64,000 nucleotides of DNA from Brasenia schreberi (taxonomy: Eukaryota > Streptophyta > Magnoliopsida > Nymphaeales > Cabombaceae): positions 5,069,501 through 5,133,500 of the forward strand of contig JAYKKT010000059.1 of the NCBI GenBank assembly GCA_036023115.1. The letters are read 5' to 3'. The position numbers were made by a program, and so were the translations under genes. The notes beneath the pieces were generated by a model. That model was not told the DNA's origin and ran no database searches. It saw only the letters and a list, made by a program, of their open reading frames with translations. Shown in pieces: positions 47,301 to 59,300 of this stretch. Every line of letters starts with the position of its first letter. Position 1 is the stretch's first letter.

Positions 47301-50300
47301 GCCAAGGCACTACATTATTCTTTATTTTCCCATTGTCTTCACTAGCTTTTACATGTGGAAGTTTGTAGGTTCTCAAATAATTTTTGGGTCTACACATAGC
47401 AAGAACTACTTCGTTTTAGTCTCTAATATTTTCAAATCTAGTTTCCTCTGTAACTAAATCGGCTAAAATCTTATGGCTTTTGAGTTTTGGTTTTCTATGA
47501 ATAAAGTATGATATAATGCTTTGAAACTCATCTCTTGATCCCCTTATAAACAAGAAAAAATATTGGTTATAAGATACTCTTGAAACTCATCCATACATTG
47601 GAGTTTTTCGAATTTGTCAAAGCTCGTAAGTTGGTTATAAAGGTCGGAAAACTCGTTATAATAATCCCTAATGCTCATGGAACCTTGGTTGAGCATTATC
47701 ATTTTTCTTGTAAGTTTATTTAAAAGACAAAATCATCTTAAGAATAATTTTTTCTATGATATTCCCAAGTTTCAAAAACATTGTCAAACATACTAATTCG
47801 ACTACGAAGCTTTTCATCCACATTTTGTCCAATAATCTAAGTGATTTGGTGTTCTACTTCCATTTTTTCAATTCTTATTCATGTTTCTCTTGTAATTTGA
47901 GAAAATCATAGCATTACATTCTTCGTCTATCCATTTGGATTCTTTGATGATACCATGAATATAAGCCCAATAGTCTTTGGAAATAAAATATTTTTCATGG
48001 TTCGTGTCGAACTTGGATAAGAGTTGGGCACCCACAACCAACGAAAATTCTCACTTTTCTCTTCGATTCTTCTCAATAATAATAGAAAATATGAAGAGTA
48101 CCTTCTTTCAAACGATTTCCAAATTGTAAGTATTGACATGAATCCCAATGTAGCTTTAATCAAACTCTTTCGGCTCAGATACCATGTAAAAATGTCGCCA
48201 ATATGTTGATAAAGTAATCCACACATTCAAACACAAACTATCCCGAATGATCTTCAACAAGTCAACCAAATCACCAAACACTTGTATACAAGCCAAACCA
48301 AATATATAACAAGTCCAAGGAACATGGAAAACTCTAATTTTATTCATTAGACATCTCTTATATTTATAGAGGTATTTGCAAGAGAGAGATAACTGATTTT
48401 ACATGAGAGAGAGAGGGAGATCGGCTCCCAATAGCTACAACAATTAGCCGTTGGGAGTTTTCCCCAATGGCTAGTTGATGTAGCCATTGAGAGGGGGACT
48501 GGCCCTTGAGGCCCAGTCCACAAGTGACCTGCTGGGCCCAGCCCCACTATTACATTTTAACACACCTTACCATTTAGGAACATAAGTTTATCATTGTTAA
48601 CTATAGAACTACATACTTCAACTTTATTAAGAAGAAAGTTTCAGAAGTGCACCTAAAGAATTGGCAATAATTAAAAAGCCACTAAACATTTGTAATTATT
48701 AATGGCACACATAAGGAACTGGCATTATCCAACTAAACACCTACTTTTGTAAAATTTTGAAAATAACACCCGAGTCCTTTCATGGCTAATGAAAGAAGGT
48801 CTATCATTATCGCTGAGGATTTGTTGTCTATGTCTTGTCGAATAGCAATTTTAATCTTCAGTAAACTCTTGCAGTAATGCACCTAACCTAACATGTGAAA
48901 GTATCTATAAGAGAAAAGATGTCACTTAATGAACTAACCTGACATTGGTATTGTTGATTAATGTTTAGTGGAAGACAACTGATCTTAATGAAAAATACAA
49001 AAAGTTTGGTGTTCTTTCGGCAATTTTCTGCATTAGGTTCAATATTGTATGCCACCAACTCTTTAGGCATGTTTCTAACAAATTGCCATCTTTAGGTATG
49101 CTTTTGTCTACTGCCAATGCTAGTTGCTCCACTGAGTTTTCTCTACAATAAATGGATAACGCTTGATTCTGATCCTGTTTTGGAGAACAAAGGAGCTGTC
49201 TGTTCTGTTCTGATTATTAATGCAGTGCTACTGACGTGACATTATTTAGCACAACTTTTCTCTGCATGCTATACCTGTTTCTTGCTATTGCTATGTCTAC
49301 AGTTGCATCAATGCCAGTTTCTTGTGTTTTGAATTGAAAATATTTAAGTTATGTTGCATTTGTCAGTTTAGTGTCACGTTGTGCTAAGAGTATCTTCATG
49401 TTGTTTCAGGGAACGAAAGGCAGCCCATCAAGTCCTTAGTTGTTGGTAGGCCCATATTACTTGCGTTGGAAGATATAGATGGAAGCCCATCCTTTCTGGA
49501 GAAAGCTCTGAGATTCATTGAGCAATATGGTAAATATGTGTGTGTCTGTATGCATGAATGCATGTGTGTCTCACTGATATAATTTTGCCAGGAATAAAAG
49601 TAGAAGGGATATTAAGGCTAGCTGCTGATGTTGAAGAGGTTGAGCGGCGTGTTCAAGAATATGAACAAGGTTTCTTTCTTGAAACTGATTTGGCTGTTCT
49701 TATACAAATCCTTGTTGTTTTTCTTTTCCTATTCTGGAATTGCATCATGTTAGCTCCAGGTGTTATTTTTCAGTCTTTTACTTCTGGAACTATTTGAAAT
49801 TTCTGAAGTCAATGCTTGTACTTTTTTGCACGTGTTTTTCTTGGTATGACATTTACCAGAGATGTAATATATTTTTAATTTTCAGGGAAGACTGAGTTTT
49901 CTCCTGATGAAGATGCACATGTTGTAGGCGATTGTATTAAGGTACCTTTGTACTTTCATGTGTTAAAGTTGGCCCAAATGTGACCTATTGATTCTTTTAA
50001 TTATCTTGTTGATTTCTCATATAACCTTGTCTCCTTTCATTTCTTGCAGCATGTTCTTAGGGAGTTGCCTTCTTCTCCTGTTCCTGCTTCTTGTTGCACT
50101 GCACTTCTAGAAGCCTACAGTACGTTTTTTCCTTTCCTCATGCTCCCTATGTTTTTTTTTCTTTTGAATGGTTCATGTTGGTTCCAGAAATTCCTTTCAT
50201 GTTCCGATAAATAAATATTGATTAGGTCTTTGATAAAATATCTGATTGATGTACCAAGTTATTTTGACTGGTCATGCTTGAAGTTAGTTTAGATTTATCA

Positions 50301-53300
50301 TGTCTTGTGATGCTTTTGGTGGGAAATATCTAGAAGTTATGTGTTTCATGTTTGACTTTGCTAAAGATATGTTGTATCGTCTATCATCTTAGACTCTACT
50401 AACTTCTTGTTGTTTGTAATCATTTTGGGGTTTGATTCCTTTCTTGCTCTTTAATTTCTTAATCAGAAGATGTGATCTGCGCTTTTATTTATATATTTAT
50501 GGAGCATTTGCATTCTGAATAGGAAGTGGTCGGGAATCTAGGGTTGATGCCATGCATGATGCAATTTTTGAGACATTTCCAGAGCCTAATCGTCTGCTAC
50601 TGCAGAGGTATACATATTCTACTTTGGGAAAACGTTCTTGGGTTGATAGATCATTTTCATTTTTACTGCATGGATTATTCACAAGAACTTTTTCTGCTAC
50701 CATAATTGCTAGTTACTATTTTTTGTGCACTCTTTTATTGCCAGATATCCTGTTCCCCATTTTTATACATTTGTCTTGATGTTAGGCTCCTCAAGATGAT
50801 GCTCATTGTTGCATCTCACAAGTCTTTGAATAGAATGTCTACATCAGCTGTCGCTGCATGCATGGCACCTCTGCTTCTTCGGCCTCTTTTAGCAGGCGAA
50901 TGTGAGCTGGATGATGTACTTGGTACTAGTGGTGATGGCTCTGCTCAACTGTTGGCCGCAGCTGCGGCTGCTAACCATGCTCATGCGATTGTTACAACAT
51001 TGCTGGAGGAGTATGATAGTATATTTGAAGTAAGAACTGTAACTAGCAGCTAAACATGATGCACCTTTTCTTCATTAAACTTGACCGTTATAGTCTGTGG
51101 AGGGCTTGATGACTTTCACGAACAGCATGTATGATTAAAGATGTGTCTTTAGTTGAATTTTGACAGTCAGTGAAAAAATGAGTTCAACAATTCAGGTGCG
51201 CCATGTTTTGCTTCTTCTGAATCTAGGCACTCTTTTGGTGACACTCTTTGACAGTCGGTGAAAAAATGAGTATATAAGCTTTTCTTCATATACATCTTGT
51301 TGCTGTTGGGTACGAGTTCGCTTCTTATTTTCAATAAATTCTAAGGCAATTGGAAACATAAGATTCGTGTTATCCTTGTAGTTAGGATCATATTTCCATC
51401 ACTTTTAGCATTTTGAGTGGGTTACTGTTCTTCTGAGCTTCTATTTTTTATTACTAATGCAGGATGATTGCTTGGAAACGGGGTCTCATTCATCTGATAT
51501 GTATTCTGATTCTGAAGGCAGTTATACTGAGGGTTCGATGGAGGATGAAGAGGATGAGGAGATCCTTGAAGTTGCTGATATTGGATATCATGATGCAGAG
51601 AATGACGTTGACCCAGAGGATGACCTTCACCTAGAGGATGACCCAGAAGAGGCACCTAGTGGAAATCCCAGTGGAAGTATAGGCAGTGCAGGAAGTGAAG
51701 AGGATTTATACAATTACAAGGTTTTTACCAGTTGTCCTTCCAGCTTTGTTATTGTTGTTGTGGTCATTATTCGTTGTTCTTGAAGGAGTCTATTGGTTGA
51801 CAGTTTGAGTTGGAATCATGATAATCCTCTCGCATGAAGCATGCATCCTAAGGCCGTGTAACTCGATATATTCAGGCACCTTTTCTGGAAAGTGTATGTT
51901 ATTTGAGCTATAAACTTGCCTTTATGTTTCAGAAACAAATTCCTTTTTTTCTTGATGAAGCAAAAAATTCTTTCATTGTCCTTGTTCTTTTCTGATAACT
52001 AATTAATTTCTGTGAATACACTCTTTTTCATTTCATGCTAATTGTGATTCTCTACGAAAGATTAGCATGTAACTTTTCGATGAGAGAAGGTATGGCTATA
52101 AATGGTTGCAATTTCTTAGTTGTGATAGATGCTCAACCCCTCTCTTTCACTCACTTGCAGCTTAGTGGCATACATTCTTTTCTTCTCTGACATGGAGCTT
52201 GCATGTATATGTTTGAGTTTTAGGTCTATGAAGGAGTTGATTCAGATTTCAATAACCAGAATGACCAAAAAATGAGCAGTATCACTCGGAAACTAGATGA
52301 AGGCCATGTTGTATCACAGCACCCTGATGCTGCGCTGCATGATAGTCTCCCTGAAAATGAGAAGGTATCAGATGTGTCTGCTAGGGCATTGCAAGAATCT
52401 TTCGGTGATATTCCTGCTGTTGAAAGTCCAAAGCTTGATACACCTAGCTTAAGTTCATCATCATGCCTTACAAAAACTAGTAGCAAGTCATATGGATCTG
52501 CACCCTCTTTAAGGCGACCAACAATCTGGGGACGAACTGCTGTAAGTACTAAATGATTTATGCATGTCCATACATTTCTATGCACACTAGTTGGGGTAGA
52601 GGGGCTGAGGAATTTTCGGTTACTTCCGTCTGTGGGCTTGTGAGTGTGGTGGAGTGTCCCAGGCTATGGAAAGTTATTATTGGCATTGTTGACATGTCTT
52701 TTTGTGTTTTGTTGTGTGATTGAAAGCTGTGGTCCCTTGTCTCTCTTTCTCTCTCTCTCCCTCTCCCTCTTTTAAATTTTCTCATGGCTGCTTAGTCATA
52801 AAATATTTGGGTATATATAATTGATAAGCTTTGTGTGAGCTCATCCTTTTCACTTCTGTGATCCTTTCAGGCTAGAAAGAACCTGTCTATGGAATCCATC
52901 GATTTATCCAGTGATGATGAGTACGTATTTACCTTGATATCTTGTCCTGTTTGGTATCAAACTTGATTTCATATTTGTTACCTTTTGGAGGAGTCTTTTG
53001 CTTGGTACAAGTACTTCTATTAATAGACTAGAAAACTTTATGAGTCTTGTTTTACCTATTTGATTTAGTCATCTCACTTGGTTTTCTTCGTACACAGTCT
53101 TGATTTCATGTTTCTCATTTCTTGCTTTCCTTTTCACTCTATTTTAACTGTTACAGCTGTTATCATATTGCAAATCTATAGACAGTGCCAATCACTATCC
53201 TTCAGTAATCTTTCCATACAACTAGCCACTGATATGGAGAAAACATGAAACTGCAGTTACATAATCAAGTGCTAGATTATAGCATGGAAGTGTGGCACAT

Positions 53301-56300
53301 GCATCATACACATATCATTTATAGCTTTACATTAGATCATTGTGACTATCAAGCAACCCTTAGAATGGTCATAGAAATCCGATGCATCCTAGCCTTAGAA
53401 CAAAAAGTTTCTGATTTTTGATGAATTGGAGGAATAAATCTAATTAGAAAATTTTAGCTCGATGTGGTTTGAAACAATGAAGCAACTTCGTGTTGATTTG
53501 TGATCTGTTTTGAACTACCAAAAGAAAACCCTTTGGATGTGGAAAGCAGCTTCAAAACCAAAGATAGCATATTTCAATGGCTGAAAGAAATCAGAAACCT
53601 CAGGTGATCGCCAGAAAATTGCTTGCTTGAATTGATGTGGTTTTGGTTGTTCAACGGAGAGAAATCTAGAGAGATTTGAGAATCAATAGCTAGAAAAAGA
53701 AGAGAAATCAAAGTAGGAACCCGTAATGAAAAACTAGAAAATTTGTCCAGTAACATCCCCTTTTTTAGATTAAGGTCATTTTAGTCATTTCACAATTTGT
53801 TTCCTACTCCGCAATGAATAAGATAGCTGCCATAATTAAATAAACCTAAAATTCAAAATAACTTCAGGAAACACTAGATAAATATAATTTAAATGAGATC
53901 AAGAGTAAGATCGACTAGCCTTAAACGTGCTAGGCAGTGTTGTCTGACGCGTATTGTATCGCGTATCGCTGGGCTCCATGATACGGGCGTATCATATCGT
54001 ACTTTAATATTAAAATAATACAAAAATTATTTAAAAAATCAAGAAAATTAATAAAAGTCCGAAAAAAATCTGAAAAAATCTGATAATTGCTTTAAATTCA
54101 TATAATGCAAAGTTTAGCACAGATTGAACATTCAACATTGAACAATTGCATCCAAAATTACATATTTTGAAGCAAAAAATGAAATACATTTACATTTTAT
54201 ATATTGTAAATTTGTATCTGGATTATTAACTAAATAATCTTCATCTTCTACTTGATAAAGATTCAAAGTTTCTCATCACCTTCTGCTTTAAACTGAAAAT
54301 CTTCATCTCCTTCGTGATGTTGTTGCAATCCAAATTAATTCATGCAATGTCTTCTTCGGCTAAGTCACATGGACACTTCTAAGGGGTGGAGTGTCGACCT
54401 CGACACTAGTGCGACACCGACACCGACACCGACACCGACATTGTGTCGGGTGCGGCATGGCAAAAAAAAAAAATTTTGCAAAAAAAAAAATTGCAAATTT
54501 TTTTTTTGTAACTCATGGTTAAACGGGTCCGGATAATGAAGATTGATTTGTGTATTATGATGAAATTAGTAGTTGTTTACCATTTATATGTTTTGCTTTA
54601 ATATAAACTTATAAAGTTGTGTACTTGCTATTGTAGACTTGTAGTTGTATATCATATTAGCTTCAATGATTTTGGGTGCGAACAATTGGTTTCTTATTAC
54701 TCAATGTGATTGGATTCTTGACTCCATACTGTATGCCTTTGCACAGAATAATCTTTGTCACCAAACACATTTAAAGACCAAGAACATTACCTGATCAATA
54801 GAACAGAAGAGTATGACATCACTAGTGGATCCTAGCACAAATACTAGTATATGTTATATCCTACTAAAGATCTCGAAACTCTTTGAATCCATAACTTCAA
54901 TATTTTGTAGCTCATAAAATGATTGTAAGTTTCAGATCATTATGTGAGAACTTGCTAATTGATACCTATGTGCACCCAAAATTAGCAAATACTAGTTGTA
55001 TTATGATTGATTTATTTAGGTTGAATATTATATATAATATATAATATTATATACCCTAGCCGTGTCGCCGCACCCAAAATTTTTGAAATTTGCCGTATCC
55101 CGCACCCGCACCCGCACCCACACCCGCACTCATGTGACATAGATGTTATATCCTACTAAAGATCTCGAAACTCTTTGAATCCATAACTTCGATATTTTGT
55201 AGCTCATAAAATGATTGTAAGTTTCAGATCATTATGTGAGAACTTGCTAATTGATACCTATGTGCACCCAAAATTAGCAAATACTAGTTGTATTATGATT
55301 GATTTATTTAGGTTGAATATTATATATAATATATAATATTATATACCCTAGCCGTGTCGTCGCACCCAAAATTTTTGAAATTTGCCGTATCTCGCACCCG
55401 CACCCGCACCCGCACCCGTGTGACATAGTTCTTCGGTTAGGAGTGCATTTTCTTCGTTATCTTCCATAATTCACTAATCTAATATATCAAAATTAACAAA
55501 CTGCTATCTTTGTACATGTAGTTGTCATATTTGCTAGACTGAGTTAAGCCTCACACACGTTGATCATGTTCAACTCAATGGAAGTCATGTAAGGTGAACC
55601 CTAAAATAGTGAAGTTGTGAAATGCCCACTCAATGAACCGAGACAACCAAATATTTTTAATTGTTTGCGATCTCATGAAATTAGAAACTACTAGCAGAAA
55701 TATACCTAAAAGTTGGCAACAGAAAGGAAAATGATTTTCTCACAATTTTTATTTGTTTATAAATTATTCTTATTCAATAAATAAAATTATAAACCCAAAT
55801 TACAAGCATAGGAAAGTGAAGAGAGGACAGAAACCTACACAAAAAAATAAAAAAAATTTGAAAAAAGAATTGAATTTTTTTTTTTGAATTTTTTTTGGGG
55901 CGTATCGCCAGTATCGTACGATACGGTACGATAACTTGTATCTTACGATACAGGTTACTGTATCGTATCGTGGCTTTCCACGATATGATACGTACGATAC
56001 GGTGCGATACGGATAACACTGGTGCTAGGAGGGTCTGTCACATTTCATGCGGACTCACATTTCAAAGCTGGATCTGGTTTGGCCTAGATTCGTCCTCCAC
56101 TTCAGTTCCAACTTGACTGGTTTCTTTCTTGGGTGTTGGAGTGTCATATAGGCCTCCAATCAGCTGTAATTTTACTTCAAAAACTCGGCTAGAGATAGGC
56201 TCACTCGGGTTGAGTCGAGGCTTGAGATAACCCTCAACGGGTTACATCAAAAATATGAAATGGCTTATCCAAATGCTTTTAATCTTGAGTTTCAATTGGC

Positions 56301-59300
56301 AATCAATCATATTGTTGGATTGGCTCGAATAATTGTTTGTCTGCATCACACCTTTGCAGATGTACGGCTGTGATGCATGGTATGTTTTTCCCAGCTTAGT
56401 ACCTTCATTTGGTACATACCAGTTATGGGTATGTGTACCTATAAACTTTGATATGGGTGTGTACTTTAAACTTTTGGATTTTGGGTATGTTTGGGTACAA
56501 AAATCCATAATTGGCTACTCACATATATGTTCTTTTTTGAAACTTGTAATGGGTCAAGTTGGCCCATATCCGTATGGGTTGACTTGATCCAAAACGCCCG
56601 AAGCCCTAGCATCTCTAAATTTTTATTATGTTGCTGGTCCTCCTTCATGCTGTGGTCATCTTCCTTCTCGATAACACCATCGTAGCCATCTTTGCAATCA
56701 GCTCGACTCATCCAACACTGGGATTTTTCCGGCACCGACTCCCGACACATGCAGTCACCTAGTCTTATTTTGAGATGTTATGTTTTGATGTTTAAGTGAC
56801 ATGTTATGAGATTGAGACTGGTATATGATGTTTCTTGTTGGAGTTTCATGTCATGTTAAAATCTATTTGATTCAATTTAGTTTTTTCATTATGAATTTTA
56901 TGAAAATGTAATTTTTTATATATAGTTGTTATGTTTTTATGAAGTGGTTGATAGCTTGGTTAGTTGGCATGGGTTTAGTTTAGTGGCCCACTTATCTGAT
57001 TCTCGCTCAAATTTTTCCAAGTTATTGGGAAGTTCCAATGGAACTCCGCCCATGTAAGGATTACCCTTGCATTGCCGGTCCCAAGCCCGGATAAAGGAGG
57101 AGGGTTGTGTTAGGCTTCCGACAGCCAGCGTAAAGCTTCGTCGGATTTTTATAACATGGATTCCCCGTCTAGTATGGGAAAAGGCTTAGTTGTTGTTGTT
57201 GTTGTATTGGGAAGTTCCAATGGAGCTGCAAATTGGAACCTCAGCAACACAAGTTAGTAAACCATCGTTTTCTCCTTGTGCACGACCTCTTTTGTCTTAG
57301 GTCTTTGACAGAGCCTGATGAAGGAATCGAAATAAACCAGCCAAACTCCCAAACAAGGGGATATAGGGCTTATAGATTGAGTTCTCGATTGAGATTCTTT
57401 GAAATTATTGTACCCTGTTCCTATGCTGGTGTCAATATCATTTCCGTACCGATCATTCTTTTTTCCCACCATATACCATACTGTTGTCATTGACTTGTTG
57501 GTCACTATACATATCATTTAGATATGTATATGTCTGTGTATTTAAACCGGGATGTTTTGTTCACAGCCATAAAGTGATAGTTTATAATTCTTCTGACACT
57601 TTAAATCCTGCATAAAAGAAAGTTTAATAAATTGTTTGGAGCGTTCTTTGCTTTTTGTCTGTCTGGCACTCTTCTCTTATTATTCTGATATCTTAGGTGT
57701 CGATAATGAAAATCTCATTTATATTTTTACTTTGTTCTATAATTATTTTGAACAAGCTCTTGACAGAAGTCATTTCCCCCCTCTCTATCTTGGTGCCACT
57801 ACTTGGGAAATACTTGATCATATCAGAACCAGTTCTTTATAATTTTTGTTTTCTTATATATGTTTTTCTTGACTTGTTTCAGGATTGAAATTCGTTTTTG
57901 CTTTCTTATATATGTATTTCTTGACTTGTTTCAGGATTGCAATTCAAAGGCTTGAGATCACCAAAAATGATCTTCAAAATAAAATTGCAAAAGAGGTATA
58001 AGTGTTCCTTCTTCCCCTTGATGGTAGCAAATTTTGTGCCCTTTACTCTGAACGATCTTATTTTTGTTATATAGGCAAAGGGGAATGCTATCCTGCAAGC
58101 TAGTTTGGAGAGAAGAAAGCAAGCTTTACATGAGCGTCGATTAGCACTTGAACAAGATGTATGTGTCTTCACGTACTTATGTGTGCATGTGCATGGGTGC
58201 ACTCATACGTATGCAAGAGTTCTCATCGTTTGTCTGCATTTTTTTTCATTGCATGTGGAGGTGTATTTAGTTTTTTTGGAACTAAGGAAGGTGTATTTAG
58301 TTATTAACATCCATGGCTTAACAAGTTCAGAAAGTGTAATGCTTGTACCATGCTGGCGGTTATTATCAATTTTGAAGGTAATTGCATTTAAATTTCTTTG
58401 CCATTACAGAACACATTTTGTAGCAATTTTCTGGGATTGTAGTGAAAGTGATATCTTTTCAAAGTCGTGTTGTTGGAAACAGGAACATGCAAGCACTCTT
58501 TCCAATATGCAAGAATTTATGATGATTGAGACTGTTAATGACCTTATGTCCGATTTTTGTTTTGGTTTGTGAATGTCCGTCAGTGCTGATATTGTTGTTA
58601 TTTTCTTTCTTAACGGCTTGTTCTTAATTTTCCAATGTGCTACATCCAAGCAACCTACCCAGATATCTCATGAAATTTAGAATGAACAATCAAATTTCCA
58701 ACTAATATGACCGGTGCTTGTTTCCTGCTTACAAGTTGGTGTATTGCAACATGCATATGTTTAGTATGCCTTTTTGAGAAGTTGAGAAGACAAGTTTACT
58801 GAAAGAATAGATTCACAAAATATGACCCACCAGCAAGATCAATACAAATAAATGTTGCTCCTGCGTTCCATTTCTTACCATAGTGTTGATTGTAGCTAAT
58901 TTGATTGTGATGACAGGTTGCAAGATTGCAAGAGCAACTGCAAAAGGAAAGGGACCTTAGGGTGATATTGGAAGCTGGATTGAATATGCCTCCAGGAAAT
59001 CATTTGCTGTCATATAACATCGATTCAAAGGTTTGTTTTCCTTGCTACTTTTTTGGTCTCTAGAAGTCTCTTTGATGCTAGTAATGTTTTTCCATCTTGG
59101 CAGACTAGGGCAGAGCTTCAGGAAATTGCTGTTGCTGAGGCAGATGTGATTAGCTTGAAACAGAGGGTGGTAGATCTTCATTTACAGCTGAATCAACAGC
59201 TCCAGCATGGCTTCGGCTCCATTTGTGAATCATGCAGCCAGCATCAAAATCATGAGCATGACCAAGATACTGGAACTGCTAGTGGTATGCTACACAATGA

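Larger units (their letters stand above)
43759..48562 (-). mobile_element. Ty1/copia LTR retrotransposon in RhoGAP intron 7
   Basis: Two LTRs, 43759-44158 (400 bp) and 48185-48562 (378 bp), both beginning TGTAAAAATG and ending TTAACA, flanked by a perfect 5-bp duplication cacct (43754-43758 and 48563-48567). The internal part is read on the minus strand, opposite to the host gene. Element length is 4.8 kb. The LTRs differ at many positions, so the insertion is old. Confidence 0.95.
53935..56021. mobile_element. Non-autonomous hAT element (copy 2) in RhoGAP intron 16
   Basis: Perfect 8-bp target duplication gtgctagg at 53927-53934 and 56022-56029. Ends cagtgttgtctgacgcgtat and, inverted, gtgcgatacggataacactg. 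The left ~400 bp and right ~130 bp match copy 1 (21931-25206), including the tail-coding region, while the transposase middle is deleted. Another element is nested inside at about 54363-55428. Confidence 0.92.

Noticed and set aside
51422..51655. Minus-strand ORF rich in His/Pro/Gln
   Set aside because: Antisense of the acidic RhoGAP linker exon.
57883..57934. Use of the first acceptor as the real start of RhoGAP exon 17
   Set aside because: It shifts the frame and hits TGA soon after; the second acceptor restores the conserved AIQRLEITKNDL sequence.
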